NCBI GenBank assembly: GCA_008704415.1
Contig: VXIS01000072.1
Span: forward strand, 101,635-165,634
Direction: 5' to 3'
Origin: Sphaerosporella brunnea
Lineage: Eukaryota; Ascomycota; Pezizomycetes; Pezizales; Pyronemataceae
Length of the DNA stretch: 64,000 nucleotides
Shown here: in pieces, positions 1-11,205 of the stretch
Layout: each line of letters opens with the position of its first letter
Numbering within the stretch: position 1 is the first letter of the stretch
The notes under the pieces: generated by a model
The model's input: only the letters and a program-made list of their open reading frames with translations
Told to the model about the DNA's origin: nothing
The model's database searches: none
Translations under genes and position numbers: made by a program

Positions 1-356
1 GTCAAACAGCTCGGGGGCACCCCCGGAAGTGCGGATTCGAATGGGCAAACCGTACAAAAGGTTTGCAGAAGGACAGCCAGGTGATGTTTTTCACTATCGG
101 AACAATAAATGTGATGCAGGAGCACCGAATTTTAAATATAGAAGTGCAACTTGGTGAGTATTTCGCGCATCGCCATGTCCCACACTCTCAGCGATAGTGA
201 TCCCGCTCTCCGGTGAACCATCTGCTATCGGTCGAAATCTCTAGACCCGTTCGGAAAAGCTCCTAACTGAAGTGCACCGTCGCCGATGGTGGACGACGGT
301 GGTGCATACCTATACTACACAAAGCGGCACCCAATAACACCCCACCGAGAACGCTG

Positions 357-701
357 ATGGAGGACGGGGATATAGATTTATCGCCAGTCTTCGAGCATGG
401 CTGGCGCCGAAGAGCTGTTCTCAGCACTGAGAGAAGCATGATTCCATGCCGCTGTCCGGTGTGCGGTAATCCTTTCTGCCCGGAGGACTGCGCGACTGAC
501 TCTGAGTGCTGCATGGCAGAGGACACTGGCAACTCTGTGTTACTCCCCACATCGCTCGGTCCGGAGTTTTTTCACTGTTGCTACGACTTTATACGGAGTG
601 TGTTCGCTGTTGCGAGTGGCGATGCGGGTGAAGGACGCAATCGCTTCTACTCTACACACAACCAATGGACACCGGTTAGAGAATTGAGTAATCTTACATA
701 G
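357..701 (+). CDS. Small cysteine-rich hypothetical ORF
   Basis: A 114-codon frame opening with an ATG. A dense cysteine run lies around residues 31-46 (CRCPVCGNPFC followed by C and CC), which could bind zinc, and another CC pair comes later. I do not recognise a family. The frame overlaps an opposite-strand frame of similar length, and no clear promoter or leader is visible, so it could be chance. The clustered CxxC-like spacing is the only argument for a real product. Confidence 0.25.
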   Translation: MEDGDIDLSPVFEHGWRRRAVLSTERSMIPCRCPVCGNPFCPEDCATDSECCMAEDTGNSVLLPTSLGPEFFHCCYDFIRSVFAVASGDAGEGRNRFYSTHNQWTPVRELSNLT

Positions 702-2777
702 TTAGATATTTGCCAACATACTCGAGTAGGAAGCACTCACAATTAGACCAGTAGTTCTTCGTAGTTACTTTCCACGATAAGCTATTGAGACGGCCTCGCA
801 ACGACTCCAATTTTCTGCCACCATCTAACACCGCTGGTACCCGCACGTTCACCGCTCGGCTGGGCCTGGCAGCTCTATACCTCTGCGCTGGCTACGGCAC
901 GAGCATAACCTGTGTGGAGCTAGACGGGTCCGCAGTCAACATGAGAAGCACAGCATTGGCAGCAGTGAATTTAGGATGATCCCAAGGGTGTAGGACCGCG
1001 GCTACCAGGCCAACCAACCGGCAAATACCGCCGGAGTGGGAGAGTCATGATGTTTGAGACGATTACTGCCAAGGTCAAACGATAGTCAGATAATAGACCA
1101 TCGCGGGTAGGAGTGCACGACGCGGCAGCTGAGTCATCTCTTCAGGCATCCACGATGGCAGCATGCTTACTGGGAAGATTCAGTGTTCGTTGCGCACAAG
1201 ACTTGTGAATGTGCGCAGTGTATTATGTGCAGAAACTGCCAGATATCTTTTCATACTTTACCTCTGCGAGTGCAGCACCAGCCAATGTGTGGTACCTACT
1301 GCGGTGACGACTGGGTGCTGATATGACCGACACCTCCATCGCCTCCTCCAGCAGCGCCCTCTCCCATTCCGGTGTCTGCCAACCCGCACCCAAGCATGCG
1401 GGTTGCCATCATCCCTTGCCACAATGGTCGGGCATTTTGATGTTTGATTCGTCGAAATGTCAAAGAAATCATCGTCTCTTGGCCCATGGTCGGTGGACCT
1501 GGCAGCTTGACGGACCCAGCTGCGGTGCCGGAAGCTCTGACTCACCAAAATGCCATACAAACCACAGACGGTAGGTCTACGTAGCTAGGATATTTTTCAT
1601 GCCCTCACGCTGCACGGATAACCCACTGTTGATCAAGCATAGGTCAAACTCGCCCAGCATGTCTGGCGCGTTCATTGAGCACGCCTTCCGCCTCATTCGC
1701 TTGCACAACATTTTACTCGCCGCTGCTTGGTTGTCCATCCTATGTGCAGACGATATCGTCGCTGTCACCATCCAAACCGCAGTTCAAGTGGTTGAGTCAT
1801 TGATGACGTTTCCTCCTTCCGCACGCCCTAACTACGGAACGTCAAAGGCTGCTCGCAAAGATGCCGCTGGCGCTGTGCTTGTTCGCGCTCAATAACACAG
1901 GCTATGAGCGAAATTGGCAGCTGTGGACCGTACCTGGCAGGTTGACGTACCTATCACCGTTCTGACATGTACACCTGGTACTGATAGATCCACATTTCAG
2001 CCCTCACGCAACTCCACAATCAATGGGGATCACTGTGCAACGGGATGTTGCTTGATGTCACGTCCACTGTCCTACACCTGTCACGTGGTTGCATGTCGGT
2101 GGAACAGGCGTCGGAGTAAAATTTGCTGCTTATATCTGGTAGTGCCTAACACCAACTGCTGCCTGCTGATAGCATAGCCCTATTTCGACGCTGTTTGACA
2201 TGCGAATCTTATCGTTCGACGACATTTTCTGTTCCCGCCGTTTGAATTGCATCTGAGTTAACACGCTGCAAGCAAAATCACCTTCTTTTGTGTAGTCACC
2301 CTCTCCGACGTTGTGCTGCTATTTGATTGGCAATGGCCATCTGACATACAGTGCCAATTTCGTTCCATTTACCAAGTGATTACAAGAGGTTTCTCTGACG
2401 CAGTATGTGATTCAAGTTCAATACCGAGTGGATTCGGCGTTGAGGTATCTGGAGGCAATGTGCGAATCCCCGCTTTTTCAGTCAGCGGCAGGCAACGGAG
2501 GCAACATGTGGAGATTGCAAATCCTGCACGGCAAATGTTGTTGTTCTCGCTGCGCTGCCTGTTCACACTCGAAATCACAGGTGGGCTCCATTATGGAGGT
2601 ATAACCACCTCGCTGGTTTTAGAATCCAGGTCACCAATCCCGCCACGATGGGTTGGCGACGTACTGCGGTCTCACACACCGTTAACGAGGTGGGCAAACA
2701 TGTCATAGCAGTTTGGAGTTCGTGCTATGCTTCTACAATTGTAAACAAGCCACGATGATACGGTCGACGCGTCGTAT
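702..2777. other. No recognisable gene
   Basis: Only short overlapping frames on both strands, none with a motif I can name. No tRNA-like B box or terminal repeat was seen. Probably intergenic sequence or decayed transposon. Confidence 0.4.
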
Positions 2778-2779
2778 TA

Positions 2780-3162
2780 GGGGGATTCACGGTTGAGAAT
2801 GGACAGTTTTAGCGTAAAATGAGCCCTTCTATTAAGGCTAATAGACGCACGAAGCGCGCCAGAATAGAAAATTCACGAAGGAGCTCAGGAGCTTCTGCTG
2901 CATTCTATGCTCCCCTCTATTAACGCTAACAAAGTGCGCCATAACTGTTTATGGCTAGGAGCAAAAAAAAAAAAAAAACGCCAAGGCGCTTCAGGTGCCA
3001 AGCCATACCAACTATTCCACGTTTGGAACTAGTGTACAAAAAAGAATGAACTGCTCGCAAAAGAGGTGTTTCACGGTTCATTCTATTCTACGAGGTTTAG
3101 TCTGGTTTAGGCGCGCATAGAAGTCAGAATAGACCGGTTCTATTCTCAACCGTGAATCCCCC
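2780..3162. mobile_element. TA-flanked MITE (Tc1/mariner-like)
   Basis: A 383-bp element with perfect terminal inverted repeats of about 21 bp, beginning GGGGGATTCACGGTTGAGAA at the left and its reverse complement at the right. Each end is flanked by TA (2778-2779 and 3163-3164), the target duplication typical of Tc1/mariner elements. It has no coding capacity and contains a 16-base A run near 2965. The repeats and TA are seen directly; the superfamily assignment is inferred from target site and size. Confidence 0.85.
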
Positions 3163-3164
3163 TA

Positions 3165-4561
3165 TTGATCGTGTTGTATGTATCACCGTTCAGTATCTAG
3201 GCCTGCGTAGTAAGGTTGCACAGCTGCGAGCGCAGGTAGTTGGATGCGCCACATTTTGCCTTCGCACAACTGACCACAGTACTCAACCGCCGCCTGGTCA
3301 TGCTGCTAGTCACAGTCGTGGCAATCGACATCATCGTGTGTCAACATCCCTCCGCCACCACCCCAGCAGGCACACTCGGCTTCCCCTGCGCACCTCCCAA
3401 TCCTTGCACCAACGACATGCATTTGACTACCTCACGCTGAACCACACCGAGCTTGATGGACGCGTCAGTGTACGCAAGCTGTCGGTCACTTTCATAAATA
3501 GCAAAGGCAATGTCTGGCGATGCATGGTTGGGATACATCACAATGCTGTTGCCGTTGGACAGGCACATCTCGACGAGACACCTGCGACACATCAACGCCA
3601 ACAACAGCAGAGGGTCCAACAGCATGCCCCGCCACTTCAACATCCGCCAGCTTGAGCCGCAGCTATCTGTTGCAGCGTCACTAGGAAGATTCATGACAGA
3701 GGATCCTGACCGCAGCTGACCGTTCTTGGTAGTGCCGTCTACCTACCCAGCCTGTGGATCCCACAACAATCGTAGATAGGTCCATCTACCAGGTTGAGCG
3801 CTTTTGCCCTTAGCTGAATCAGTTGGCGCGCAGCAAGCACAGGGACAGTAGTAACGCATTCCGCACGCCCTGGCGAGGTAGCGCAGACATGCGATGTTGC
3901 ATTGCGCGCAGATGCAGTCATCAGAACAGGTGAAAGAGCGAGTGGAGCGCAGAAACCGCAGATTTCGGCCATGTCACAACCAATTGAACACCCGGGGGTT
4001 AGTTGAAGGTAACGGCACTGGGAAGGGTAGGACAGGGACACCAGCGAATCCGCTGAGGACCGCAATGGTATCCGCGCCTTCAGCATGTCGTAAAGCGCTC
4101 CTGAGCTGTGAGACTGCGGACGCGCGCACCTAGTATAGGGGTCAAGGAGGACGGTATTTTCGCTTTATCTATTCAAGTTGCATGCCGGCAAGTGCGGCGG
4201 TTGGGGCGGTAAATTCCGCAGGTTTGGAATCACCACGGTTGTCAGGTCGCAATTTGGTTCGCTGTGGTCTTACACGGGCATGGCGGTGTCGACAGGCTCA
4301 GGCAACCGAACACATGCCGTCATCAGTGTAGTTCAGGTAAAGGTAGGCTGGTAGTATGATGGATGAACAGTCATGTCAGCAGGTGACGAAATTCGCGACC
4401 TTGGAGGATATTTGCAGTGTTCAGGATGTCCTCTAACGTTGTCAAAAGCGCGAATGTCACGGCTCGAGGTTGGAATACGCGTGTGTGGCTCTGTGCTGCG
4501 GTTCTACCGAGGTTGTGTGTGTCAGTTACCACGTAGCGCGGGGCGCCGTGGTCAGGTGGGT
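3165..4561. other. No recognisable gene
   Basis: Short frames on both strands without recognisable motifs. Nothing supports a product. Confidence 0.4.
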
Positions 4562-4650
4562 CATATAAAGGAGCCTTCGCTTCTGCGTTCTTGCTTCCTT
4601 TCATTTCCTCCTCACTGAACCTTCGTATTTCGACCAGAATACATTTGTTC
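4562..4650 (+). promoter_or_regulatory. Promoter/leader repeat, copy 1
   Basis: A TATA-like ATATAAAG near 4563 is followed by a pyrimidine-rich leader ending in CTCACTGAACCTTCGTAT. A closely similar leader occurs at 8103-8165, ahead of a broken coiled-coil gene. Here no matching coding sequence follows: a run of about a dozen C residues begins near 4707. This is probably the orphaned promoter of a deleted paralogue. Confidence 0.45.
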
Positions 4651-5499
4651 CACTCTAAATCCTGAACCTTGCGCAGACGGCGACCAATGCAAGTCGGTGA
4701 CATTTACCCCCCCCCCCCCCACCTATCACGCCACTGTCGATGCTCGAAATCATGGAGGCGGTCTATTGAATAGGATAGCACATGCGTGCCATAAGAACGG
4801 AATGTGTGGTAACTGCGTTGGGGTGAGAATATGCCTGTACATTACGATCTGCACAACACACCTGCAGATAAAACGGAAATATGCGCGGTTGTATATACCA
4901 ATTCCAACGAGCAATTAATATCCGGTGCAATGCAAACCTCACGGCATTCATTCAATGCTTTATACGAGTGACCTAACAGTCTCATCAGAGATGGAATGGC
5001 CGGTTTTTGTCATGTACAACCGCTGGAAGCGGTAACCTCGCTTGCGCAATGTTCAAGAGCCGAAACATGTACGAAGAGCGAAACATGCAGTTACACTGGA
5101 CAGGCTACTAGCAACCGCTCAAGGACGCGGGATCCATGCCAACCACTTGGCTTGGCGAAGGACGGCGGCGGAGAATCAGAGCTGACGGGCATTTTGGAGC
5201 GTTCTGAACCTGCACAACGAAAAAAACGGTCCATATATGGTTGAGTGGAATCATTACACAGGAGACTCCGCATGGTTGGTGTTGGCGGGACTAGGTGCTT
5301 GGGAAGGAATATCATGATCAGCACGGTCTGGAGCCGGTGAATTGTCAGGCCAGAAAGCAAGCGCAGGAAACCACGGCACATCCGAAGAGAAAGGAGTATC
5401 AGGCAGAAATCCGTACATGGAGGTTCGGTCTGAGTGGAGAACCGATGTGGGATTCAGCTTGAGGACGAAAGCATCAGGAATGCAGCGCGAGCTGGAGGG
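4651..5499. other. No recognisable gene; poly-C tract
   Basis: Contains the C homopolymer near 4707-4720 and short frames on both strands. No recognisable product. Confidence 0.4.
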
Positions 5500-5766
5500 C
5501 AGTGTTCTCAGTAGCCAGCCCAAACAGCCGCGCGGGCTTTTTGCCGCTGCCCCGGCGGTCCAGACTGCGGTCGGGCCAGCCCGGATGCCAGAGATCTCCC
5601 GTGAAGACTGGCCACTGCGAGTGGCGGGGTATAATGGGCGTCGATGAACGTATCAGGATCTGCGGTGTTATGATCACGGTGGTCGTAGTTGTCGTCATTC
5701 TGGCTGCGCGGGCTTTCTCATCGGCCCAACGCAGCCTGCCGGACGGGCTGGCTGTTGAGAACACTG
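5500..5766. mobile_element. hAT-type MITE, family A, copy 1
   Basis: Begins CAGTGTTCTCAGTAGCCAGC and ends with the near-complement GGCTGTTGAGAACACTG. The internal sequence (a GTGGTCGTAGTTGTCGTCAT block and a CCACTGC-GTGGCGGGG block) is shared with the family A copy at 31575-35228, showing a dispersed repeat. The 8-bp flanks (CTGGAGGG and CTCAGGGT) are not a convincing duplication, so this copy is older or rearranged. There is no transposase. Confidence 0.75.
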
Positions 5767-6302
5767 CTCAGGGTAGTTCAGGGTGATCACGTACTTGCAC
5801 ATGTTCACTCTCCTGAGACAACATGTTCTACACGAGGTGCCGACCGTGTCATCCGACACTCACAACTACACAGCGCACGGGTGACGATCTGCCCGTTCTC
5901 CAAGTCGGTGACCAGTGTTGGCTGATCGCGCGAGAACTCTCTGGCATTTGATTCAGGTTCCAACGCATTGCTGTTCCGATATGCGCCTGTCATGACCCGA
6001 GTGCTGGCCAGTGAGGCACAATCTGTTGTGCGGTTGACGGATTTGCGTGCACTGTCGGTCATGCAACCATGCCCGTTGGTACAGCACGATCACCATGGTC
6101 CCGCCTGAGCACCTCTCTTCACCACTCGTATCACGGCACCGCTACGCTATACATCACCGCTACCACCCTGTCCTCAAGCACTGCAACTATCTGCATGCCG
6201 ACGGCGGCGTTGGGCCCAGAGGACCGGCGCCAACGAGGAAAGACTTGACCCCGCCACTGCAATACCGTGACAAGCCGTACAACAAGCGCTCCAAGAGACG
6301 CC
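5767..6302. other. No recognisable gene
   Basis: Unassigned sequence between the MITE and the F-box fossil. Nothing recognised. Confidence 0.35.
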
Positions 6303-6470
6303 ATGCGCCAGGTGCCGATGTGGCCGCCAAGTGGATATCTTGGCGACCTGACCACGGAGCTGCTGCAAACGGTTGGCACCCACCTCACGGACCACGACGA
6401 CATCTACCACATTCACCTGGTGAACTGGCGCCTACACTTGTCTCTTGCCAGCATCTGCGCAACGCCTCAA
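6303..6470 (+). pseudogene. F-box fragment (paralogue of the 50.2-kb gene)
   Basis: The translated segment LTTELLQTVGTHL followed by DDIYHIHLVNWRLH matches the F-box pattern (LPxEIL...L...D.....LVNrrLh). It is clearly homologous to the F-box of the gene at 50221-50935 (DLYHIQLVNRRLH). F-box proteins usually recruit substrates to SCF ubiquitin ligases through Skp1. Here the reading dissolves just after the F-box, with no ankyrin part, so this is a truncated copy. The upstream ATG at 6303 is in frame, but a full gene is not supported. Confidence 0.55.
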
Positions 6471-6499
6471 CTCAGACCAGCGCACCAAGGCCTCAATTC

Positions 6500-6830
6500 A
6501 GATCTTTCTTCAACAGCACACAACTTCAATCCCGCGACAAACAACCACGCAATTGCCAAACCCCCTCCCTCCAAGCCCGTAAGTCGAACAATTTGTCCTC
6601 CGCTACCTGGCAAAGCTAACCTTCCATCCAACAGGATGACTTTGGCTAAAGAGTACGGCAATTTCTGCCTTGTTGCGCCGGGTAAGAACAAGCACAAGTT
6701 CCACGAGTACGACCTTGCCCCCCGGGTAGGAACGAGGAGAAGTTCCATGTTCTCCTTGTTAAGTTCATCGTCGACCAGGGCTGGCAGATGTACCATCAGC
6801 GAAAAACAGTTCGGCCAGTCAGTGGGCGAG
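6500..6830 (+). pseudogene. AKLYAQYGLP-family gene fragment, copy 3
   Basis: An A/C-rich leader is followed by a likely 56-bp GT-AG intron (6579-6634, GTAAGT...CCAACAG) and then an ATG at 6636. The product starts MTLAKEYGNF and resembles the copies at 19023 and 19526 (M-L-AK-YA-Y-LP). After about 35 codons the homology continues one frame away as KFIVDQGWQMYHQRK, which aligns to the FI...W..YHPRKN segment of the other copies. It is therefore broken by a frameshift. Function is unknown. The N-terminal block of this family does not match any domain I know. Confidence 0.5.
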
Positions 6831-6837
6831 AGTTCCC

Positions 6838-6962
6838 TTCTATTCACCACCTCGTCTCGCCACTACTTCAACCCCTCCTCCCTTTTATACACCACCTCGT
6901 CTTGCCCTCCCTCGCTTCTATACACAACCTCCTCTCGCCACTACTTGAACCCTTCCTCACTC
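6838..6962. repeat. Imperfect tandem repeat (77-bp unit)
   Basis: CTTCTATTCACCACCTCGTC... recurs at about 6915 as CTTCTATACACAACCTCCTC..., with a half-unit (TACACCACCTCGTCTTGCC) between them. It lies directly after the copy 3 fragment, where coding homology stops. Confidence 0.6.
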
Positions 6963-7686
6963 ACTCCCTCTTTGCGAGGCACCCCATCGTCTCGACCTCG
7001 CCGTCTCACTTCGAAAGCCTCCCTTGCTGCCAGACGCCGCACTTTACTGATACAAGCGCGTTCTGAACACCACAATGTAAGCCCCGCCTGCAGCTCCAAC
7101 CGCGCTCGCTAACGTGCACCACCGATGGCGACGCTTGACTTCATCATCAGGCGCGAACAGCTGGCGCCCGCCAGGGCCAGTTTGAAACCCCACATCCTGC
7201 TCCCGGAGCTCGCTATGCACCGCGGACGGACACCCCCAGAACCCCACCCACAACCAGGTGCGTTGGGCGATGGCGTTGATCGCCCTCGCCCAACGACGTC
7301 CAGTTGTCGGTGGTGTGGCCTGGGCTGTTACAGGGACCAAACCAGGTTGTGGAAGATTCCCGTCTGTATGTGATCATGGCGCGGTTGGTCTCGCTGGGGT
7401 TCGCCGCAATCAGCAAGCCAAAGCGCCGTCCGGTGGTCGTCCCTCGTCCTGTTCCTGCGCATGTCGCGCTTGTGTTGCCTGGCCAACAGCAGGTGCCCCA
7501 GCCATGACGGCGCGCCATAGCCGCTTCAGGCCATTCACAACCAGCAACTGAAGGAGCCTTACAATCGCCGGAGTCACCGGCATCCGATCCAGGTTGCTGT
7601 TCATCGCAACTAGCGTTATCTGAGCACCACCCAGGAGCTGATCTGAGACGACCAGACACAGTTACTCAAGGAGCGGTCAAGGGACG

Positions 7687-8145
7687 GTGGTGGTAGTATT
7701 CCTGGCCCTGACCCGCAGTCTCTACTCCGGTGGAACCGTGCGTGCTGTGAGACGGGGAGGAGAGGGGCGCGGTGAACTTTCGAAAGATGACCATGCCGCT
7801 CGTGGAGTTGGTGCTGGATTCGATCGTCGTCGCCGTGAACTTGAAGACGCCATTCGTCGGGCCACGGACAACAGCTTTGAGGGCACGATGCACCGCCTCA
7901 AGAACATTGTGGCCTCATTCCGCGACCAGACCAAGCTCGCGGTCTGTGCGAGACTTGAAGAAATTCTCACCAACCCTGCCTCCAGGGACGTGGACGCCGC
8001 CGAAATCTTGGTGAAGAGATTTGTCACGGCTGAAGGTTGGATTAGGATGTTGCGGCTCTGCGGAGGCTATGGTCGGCTAACACGGTCACATGGAGTAGGG
8101 TTTTCGCTTCCGCTTTGTTGTTTGTTTTCCCTTTCTCTTCACTGA
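7687..8145 (+). pseudogene. Hypothetical helical ORF fragment
   Basis: An open frame of about 150 codons whose middle part (roughly residues 45-125) is rich in charged and helical residues (RRRELEDAIRRATDN, LKNIVASFRD, ARLEEILTN), looking like genuine coding sequence. No start codon or leader is convincing, and the first 30 and last 30 residues look random. Nearby translations around 7130-7530 also show short coherent stretches in different frames. I read this as part of a decayed gene following the F-box and AKLYAQYGLP fragments; function unknown. Confidence 0.3.
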
Positions 8146-8165
8146 ACCTTCGTATGTCAATCTGA
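8103..8165 (+). promoter_or_regulatory. Promoter/leader repeat, copy 2
   Basis: TTCGCTTCCGCTTTG followed by a T/C-rich run ending CTTCACTGAACCTTCGTAT, nearly the same as the leader at 4562-4650. It lies about 220 bp before the ATG at 8381 and probably drove that gene. Confidence 0.45.
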
Positions 8166-8380
8166 GTACCTTGGTTCGGATCTGGGTCACAGATCCTGTG
8201 TATCGTACCTCTCGTCACCTCCGAGCCCTTCCCTGCTCCCTGGTCCCTGAACCTGTCCGTTACCCCTCCGTACGCGAGTAACTTGGGTCCCTTCAGTCTG
8301 TTCCAACCCTCTCCGTTACACTAGGTTCAGTTCACCAAAGCCTAACCTACTCGCTCCGCCACCTCGTTCCTTACTATACC

Positions 8381-8763
8381 ATGACCACCTACCACGACAT
8401 CAGAATTCCCTCGGAGCTGGTACCCAAGCACCTCCGCAAGGATTCCCTCACAAAGAGCACGACCAACGCTTAACCGACTTCGTCCATGTGGCGCAACAAC
8501 TCCTGGCCTGCTAAGCACCCACAAACTTGGAAGGGTAGCTGGACGAAACTCGTGCCAAGCTCCAAACCACCCAGATTGAACGTGACGTCGCCCACGCTGC
8601 GTTCAACACCGCCCAACAGCAGCTGAATCAGTTACTGGCAATAGCTGCTGCCCAGATCCGCGAGAACCCCCAGAGATATCACCCTAACCCTAACCCTAAC
8701 CGCGTTCGAATGTCCTCAACCTTCAAACAAACAAAGATTCCGCCCCCGCGCCTCCGGCCATAA
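8381..8763 (+). pseudogene. Broken coiled-coil gene with Pro-Asn repeat
   Basis: The ATG at 8381 opens MTTYHDIRIPSELVPKHLRK; this frame stops at 8471. A second frame, shifted by one base near 8450, carries the continuation EHDQRLTDFVHVAQQLLAC, a TAA, then a TAG, then a helical segment (LDETRAKLQTTQIERDVAHA, AQQQLNQLLAIAAAQIREN) and a PNPNPN repeat, ending at 8763. So at least one frameshift and two stops are needed to connect it. The heptad-like segment suggests a coiled coil. It could be a retroelement Gag-like protein or a lineage-specific host gene; there is no diagnostic motif. Leader repeat copy 2 lies upstream. Confidence 0.45.
8682..8701. repeat. Telomere-like (CCCTAA)3 tract
   Basis: Three tandem CCCTAA units followed by CC. 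In the coding frame of the surrounding pseudogene the units read Pro-Asn, so the tract may be a coding repeat rather than a telomeric scar. Confidence 0.8.
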
Positions 8764-10244
8764 GCCTTTCACAGCCTGCAAACCCACAGAACAACCACCT
8801 CCGAACGTCATCATCGCCCATCCCTTTCGCGACTGGGCCCTAAGATCTTGAACCGGCAGCGGCCCGATGGTCAACCGCTGGCCCAAGATTCTATCTTCGA
8901 ACCACGCCGCAGCAGGAGCAACAAGGTATCAATTTGCGAGCGCCAAAGATCTAGCCCCGAAGGCCCAAAATCGTCAACCTCTTGTCTACTCGTGAAGGCT
9001 CGCTATGCGCAATTGACTGCCTTGTGTTATATTTGTTCACGCCCGGATGCGAGCGAACCCAGTCGCTACGGGAACGCTCAGTGACGACGAGGACGTCCCA
9101 GTTGCAACTGGGCTCCACGCCGCGACTCAGATTTGAGTTGGCAAATGAGCCCGACACTCACGAACATTGATTCCGTGAAGCTCTCGAACTTCAAATCCGG
9201 AAACGATCACCAGAAAAACCGCTAACCGTTCGCATCCGGGCCATTTTGTACGAAATGGGAGGTCTCTTTTGCTCCCGGGACAAATACCGTGCCAATTGCA
9301 ATGTCCCCAGCTCCGTGTCCAACAGAGAAATTTCTAGACCAAACACTGATGTACATTTTCAAAACCGCGACAGCGATATGTGCTGCAGCCCTGTTTGCAG
9401 TTGGAAGAGACTCCTGCCTGGTTACTAGTAGATTCCTATTTCGCAGCCAGGCGCAGATCAATCTCGCTTCATTCAGCGTCCAAACATGTGCTCTCCCCAA
9501 GTACTTTTCCATGCCGTGGCACATAGAAGCGACTGTTCCTATTGCAAAAAGCCCGCTGAGCTCTCCATCCTCGCAGCCGAGCTTGTGGCGATCTTCGCCG
9601 GGAATGGCAGCGACCGGGCACGTAATTCGTCAATTTTAGCTTGCAGCGCGATCTTCTTTGTGAATCGCTGCCGTGACATAATCCCCCACTGACAAAACTT
9701 CGACGCCAAAGAAGTCTCGCGACGCGAGCGGTGACATTCCTCTCTTTCCGGGTTGGGGTTGGGTTCAGGATGTTCGAAACGCCAGGATCTGTCGGAGTGT
9801 GATCTGTGCCCATATCAAACCTACATACCATGGACCGCATGCCGGAATGCAGCAGCTCGCGCCTACAAGCTGAGTCTCGGAATCGGAGGGGCTATCTCGA
9901 CCCTACCCACGAGTTCGTCCCGAGCCCGCTCTATTTGAGCGGTTGCTGACGCGAGGCTGCAATTATGAATGGCAAGGAGTAGATACGAGGTTCAGTCGGA
10001 TAGTTCTGAAAGATCCGAAGACAACGCGGCGGCTAAATTTTGCGACATGAAAGTACGGAAATCTCGCAACCAGCTCGCCGTTTAGCAAAAGCGTTTGTTT
10101 CTTTAGCAAAGGTGGGTCTCTGTTTGGCTATAGCAGCACGCTCTTCGCCCAACAGCTCTACCAAACAATCACATTTGGATGCGCAACACGTGGGGATATA
10201 TGGTGCAATTGAAACAAAAGAAAATTCATTCCATCCGCACCAGA
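8764..10244. other. No recognisable gene
   Basis: Overlapping short frames on both strands and no nameable motif. Confidence 0.35.
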
Positions 10245-10425
10245 AACAAAAAAAAAAAAAAAAATGTTCCACGCGCTGATCCCGCCCCTCCCGAACCTTT
10301 CATCACCGCCCTTGAAAAAAAAAATTCATTCGTTCCACCCGCCCTATTCCCGGTCGTCCCCAACTCTCTACACTACCCCCACCCTGCCCAACCCTCCATC
10401 ACCTCCCTAGAAAAAAAAAATCTTC
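10245..10425. repeat. A-tract repeat block
   Basis: Three A runs of about 10-16 bases (near 10249, 10314 and 10410) alternate with C-rich sequence. Two share the context CATCACC-CCCT-GAAAAAA..., suggesting degenerate tandem units of about 95 bp. No gene is visible. Confidence 0.4.
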
Positions 10426-10621
10426 CTCCACCTGCCGAAATCCCCTTCGACAACCGCCCCAGTAAAATTAGCTGCCTCCTGCCAGCTGGTTCGCCGGGAC
10501 GCCACGGGTATGGGCACATGGCGTGGCCAGGTCCATCCATGTGGGTCCCGGCCGAACCAGGAACCGAAACTCCCCCGCGTTGCGAATCTCGCCGATCGCA
10601 CCGATCCGGATGTGACGAACC

Positions 10622-10925
10622 CTAATTGCAATTGCGGGTGCAGGGTGGAGGTGGTGGAGCCACCGGCAGGCGAACCGGGGGTGCGGGCGCAGGGTTGTGC
10701 GTGGGGGCTGCGGGTGGTTGCGGCGGGCGATTCGGCGGGGGAGGCCGCTGCTGCCGACGGTTGGGCGGAGGTGGCTGCTGCTGCGGTGGCTGCGCGCCCT
10801 GCGGCGGCAGCAGCCAGTGGTGGTTGCCGGGCTGTCCGTACTGCTGGAATACTAGGTTTTGGGCGTTTCCAGCGCCCACATTTCCGAAGATGGTCCCGGT
10901 GATGATGGTCACACCGGGACCATCA

Positions 10926-10957
<32 letters not shown>

Positions 10958-11038
10958 GGTTGTTGTTGTTCTGCATTGTTGGTTCGTTCCAAAGCCAGGT
11001 AAAATCACCGCGTCAACCCTTGCGCAAAGTAGCTTCAC
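10622..11038 (-). CDS. Low-complexity T/P/Q-rich hypothetical ORF
   Basis: On the minus strand a 138-codon frame encodes a threonine run, a short normal-looking segment (GVTIITGTIFGNVGAGNAQN), and then a long proline/glutamine-rich tail. The threonine run comes from a GTT repeat near 10930. Such composition can arise from repeat DNA in any frame, so coding status is doubtful. No domain is recognised. Confidence 0.25.
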
Positions 11039-11087
11039 GGACCGTCACTCCGCCCCGTGGTGGCAACCACTTGCCCCCGTCGCGGGA

Positions 11088-11205
11088 TAACTTCCATTCG
11101 CAGTGAGTAGCGATTTTAAATCTTTCAGTTTTCGCTTGGATGCGAGATCTCCGGAACTGTTTATTTGACCAGATACCGTAGAGCTTCGGTACTGAGGCAA
11201 TTCCA
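11088..11205 (-). pseudogene. YLVKY-VPEIS motif fragment, copy 1
   Basis: The minus strand translates to RYLVK, stop, TVPEISHPSEN, homologous at DNA level to segments at 30440-30500 (plus) and 30770-30885 (minus), which read LVKYRVPKIS and LVKYRVPEIS. The DNA similarity extends to a shared TAAAATCGC-ACTC-C-GCGAATGG block. Family and function are unknown. Confidence 0.45.

Noticed and set aside
3152..3655. 167-codon plus-strand frame
   Set aside because: It starts inside the TA-flanked MITE, has no conserved motif and is overlapped on both strands.
8682..8701. A chromosome end or recent telomere healing at this tract
   Set aside because: Three units only, internal position, and readable as coding Pro-Asn repeats.
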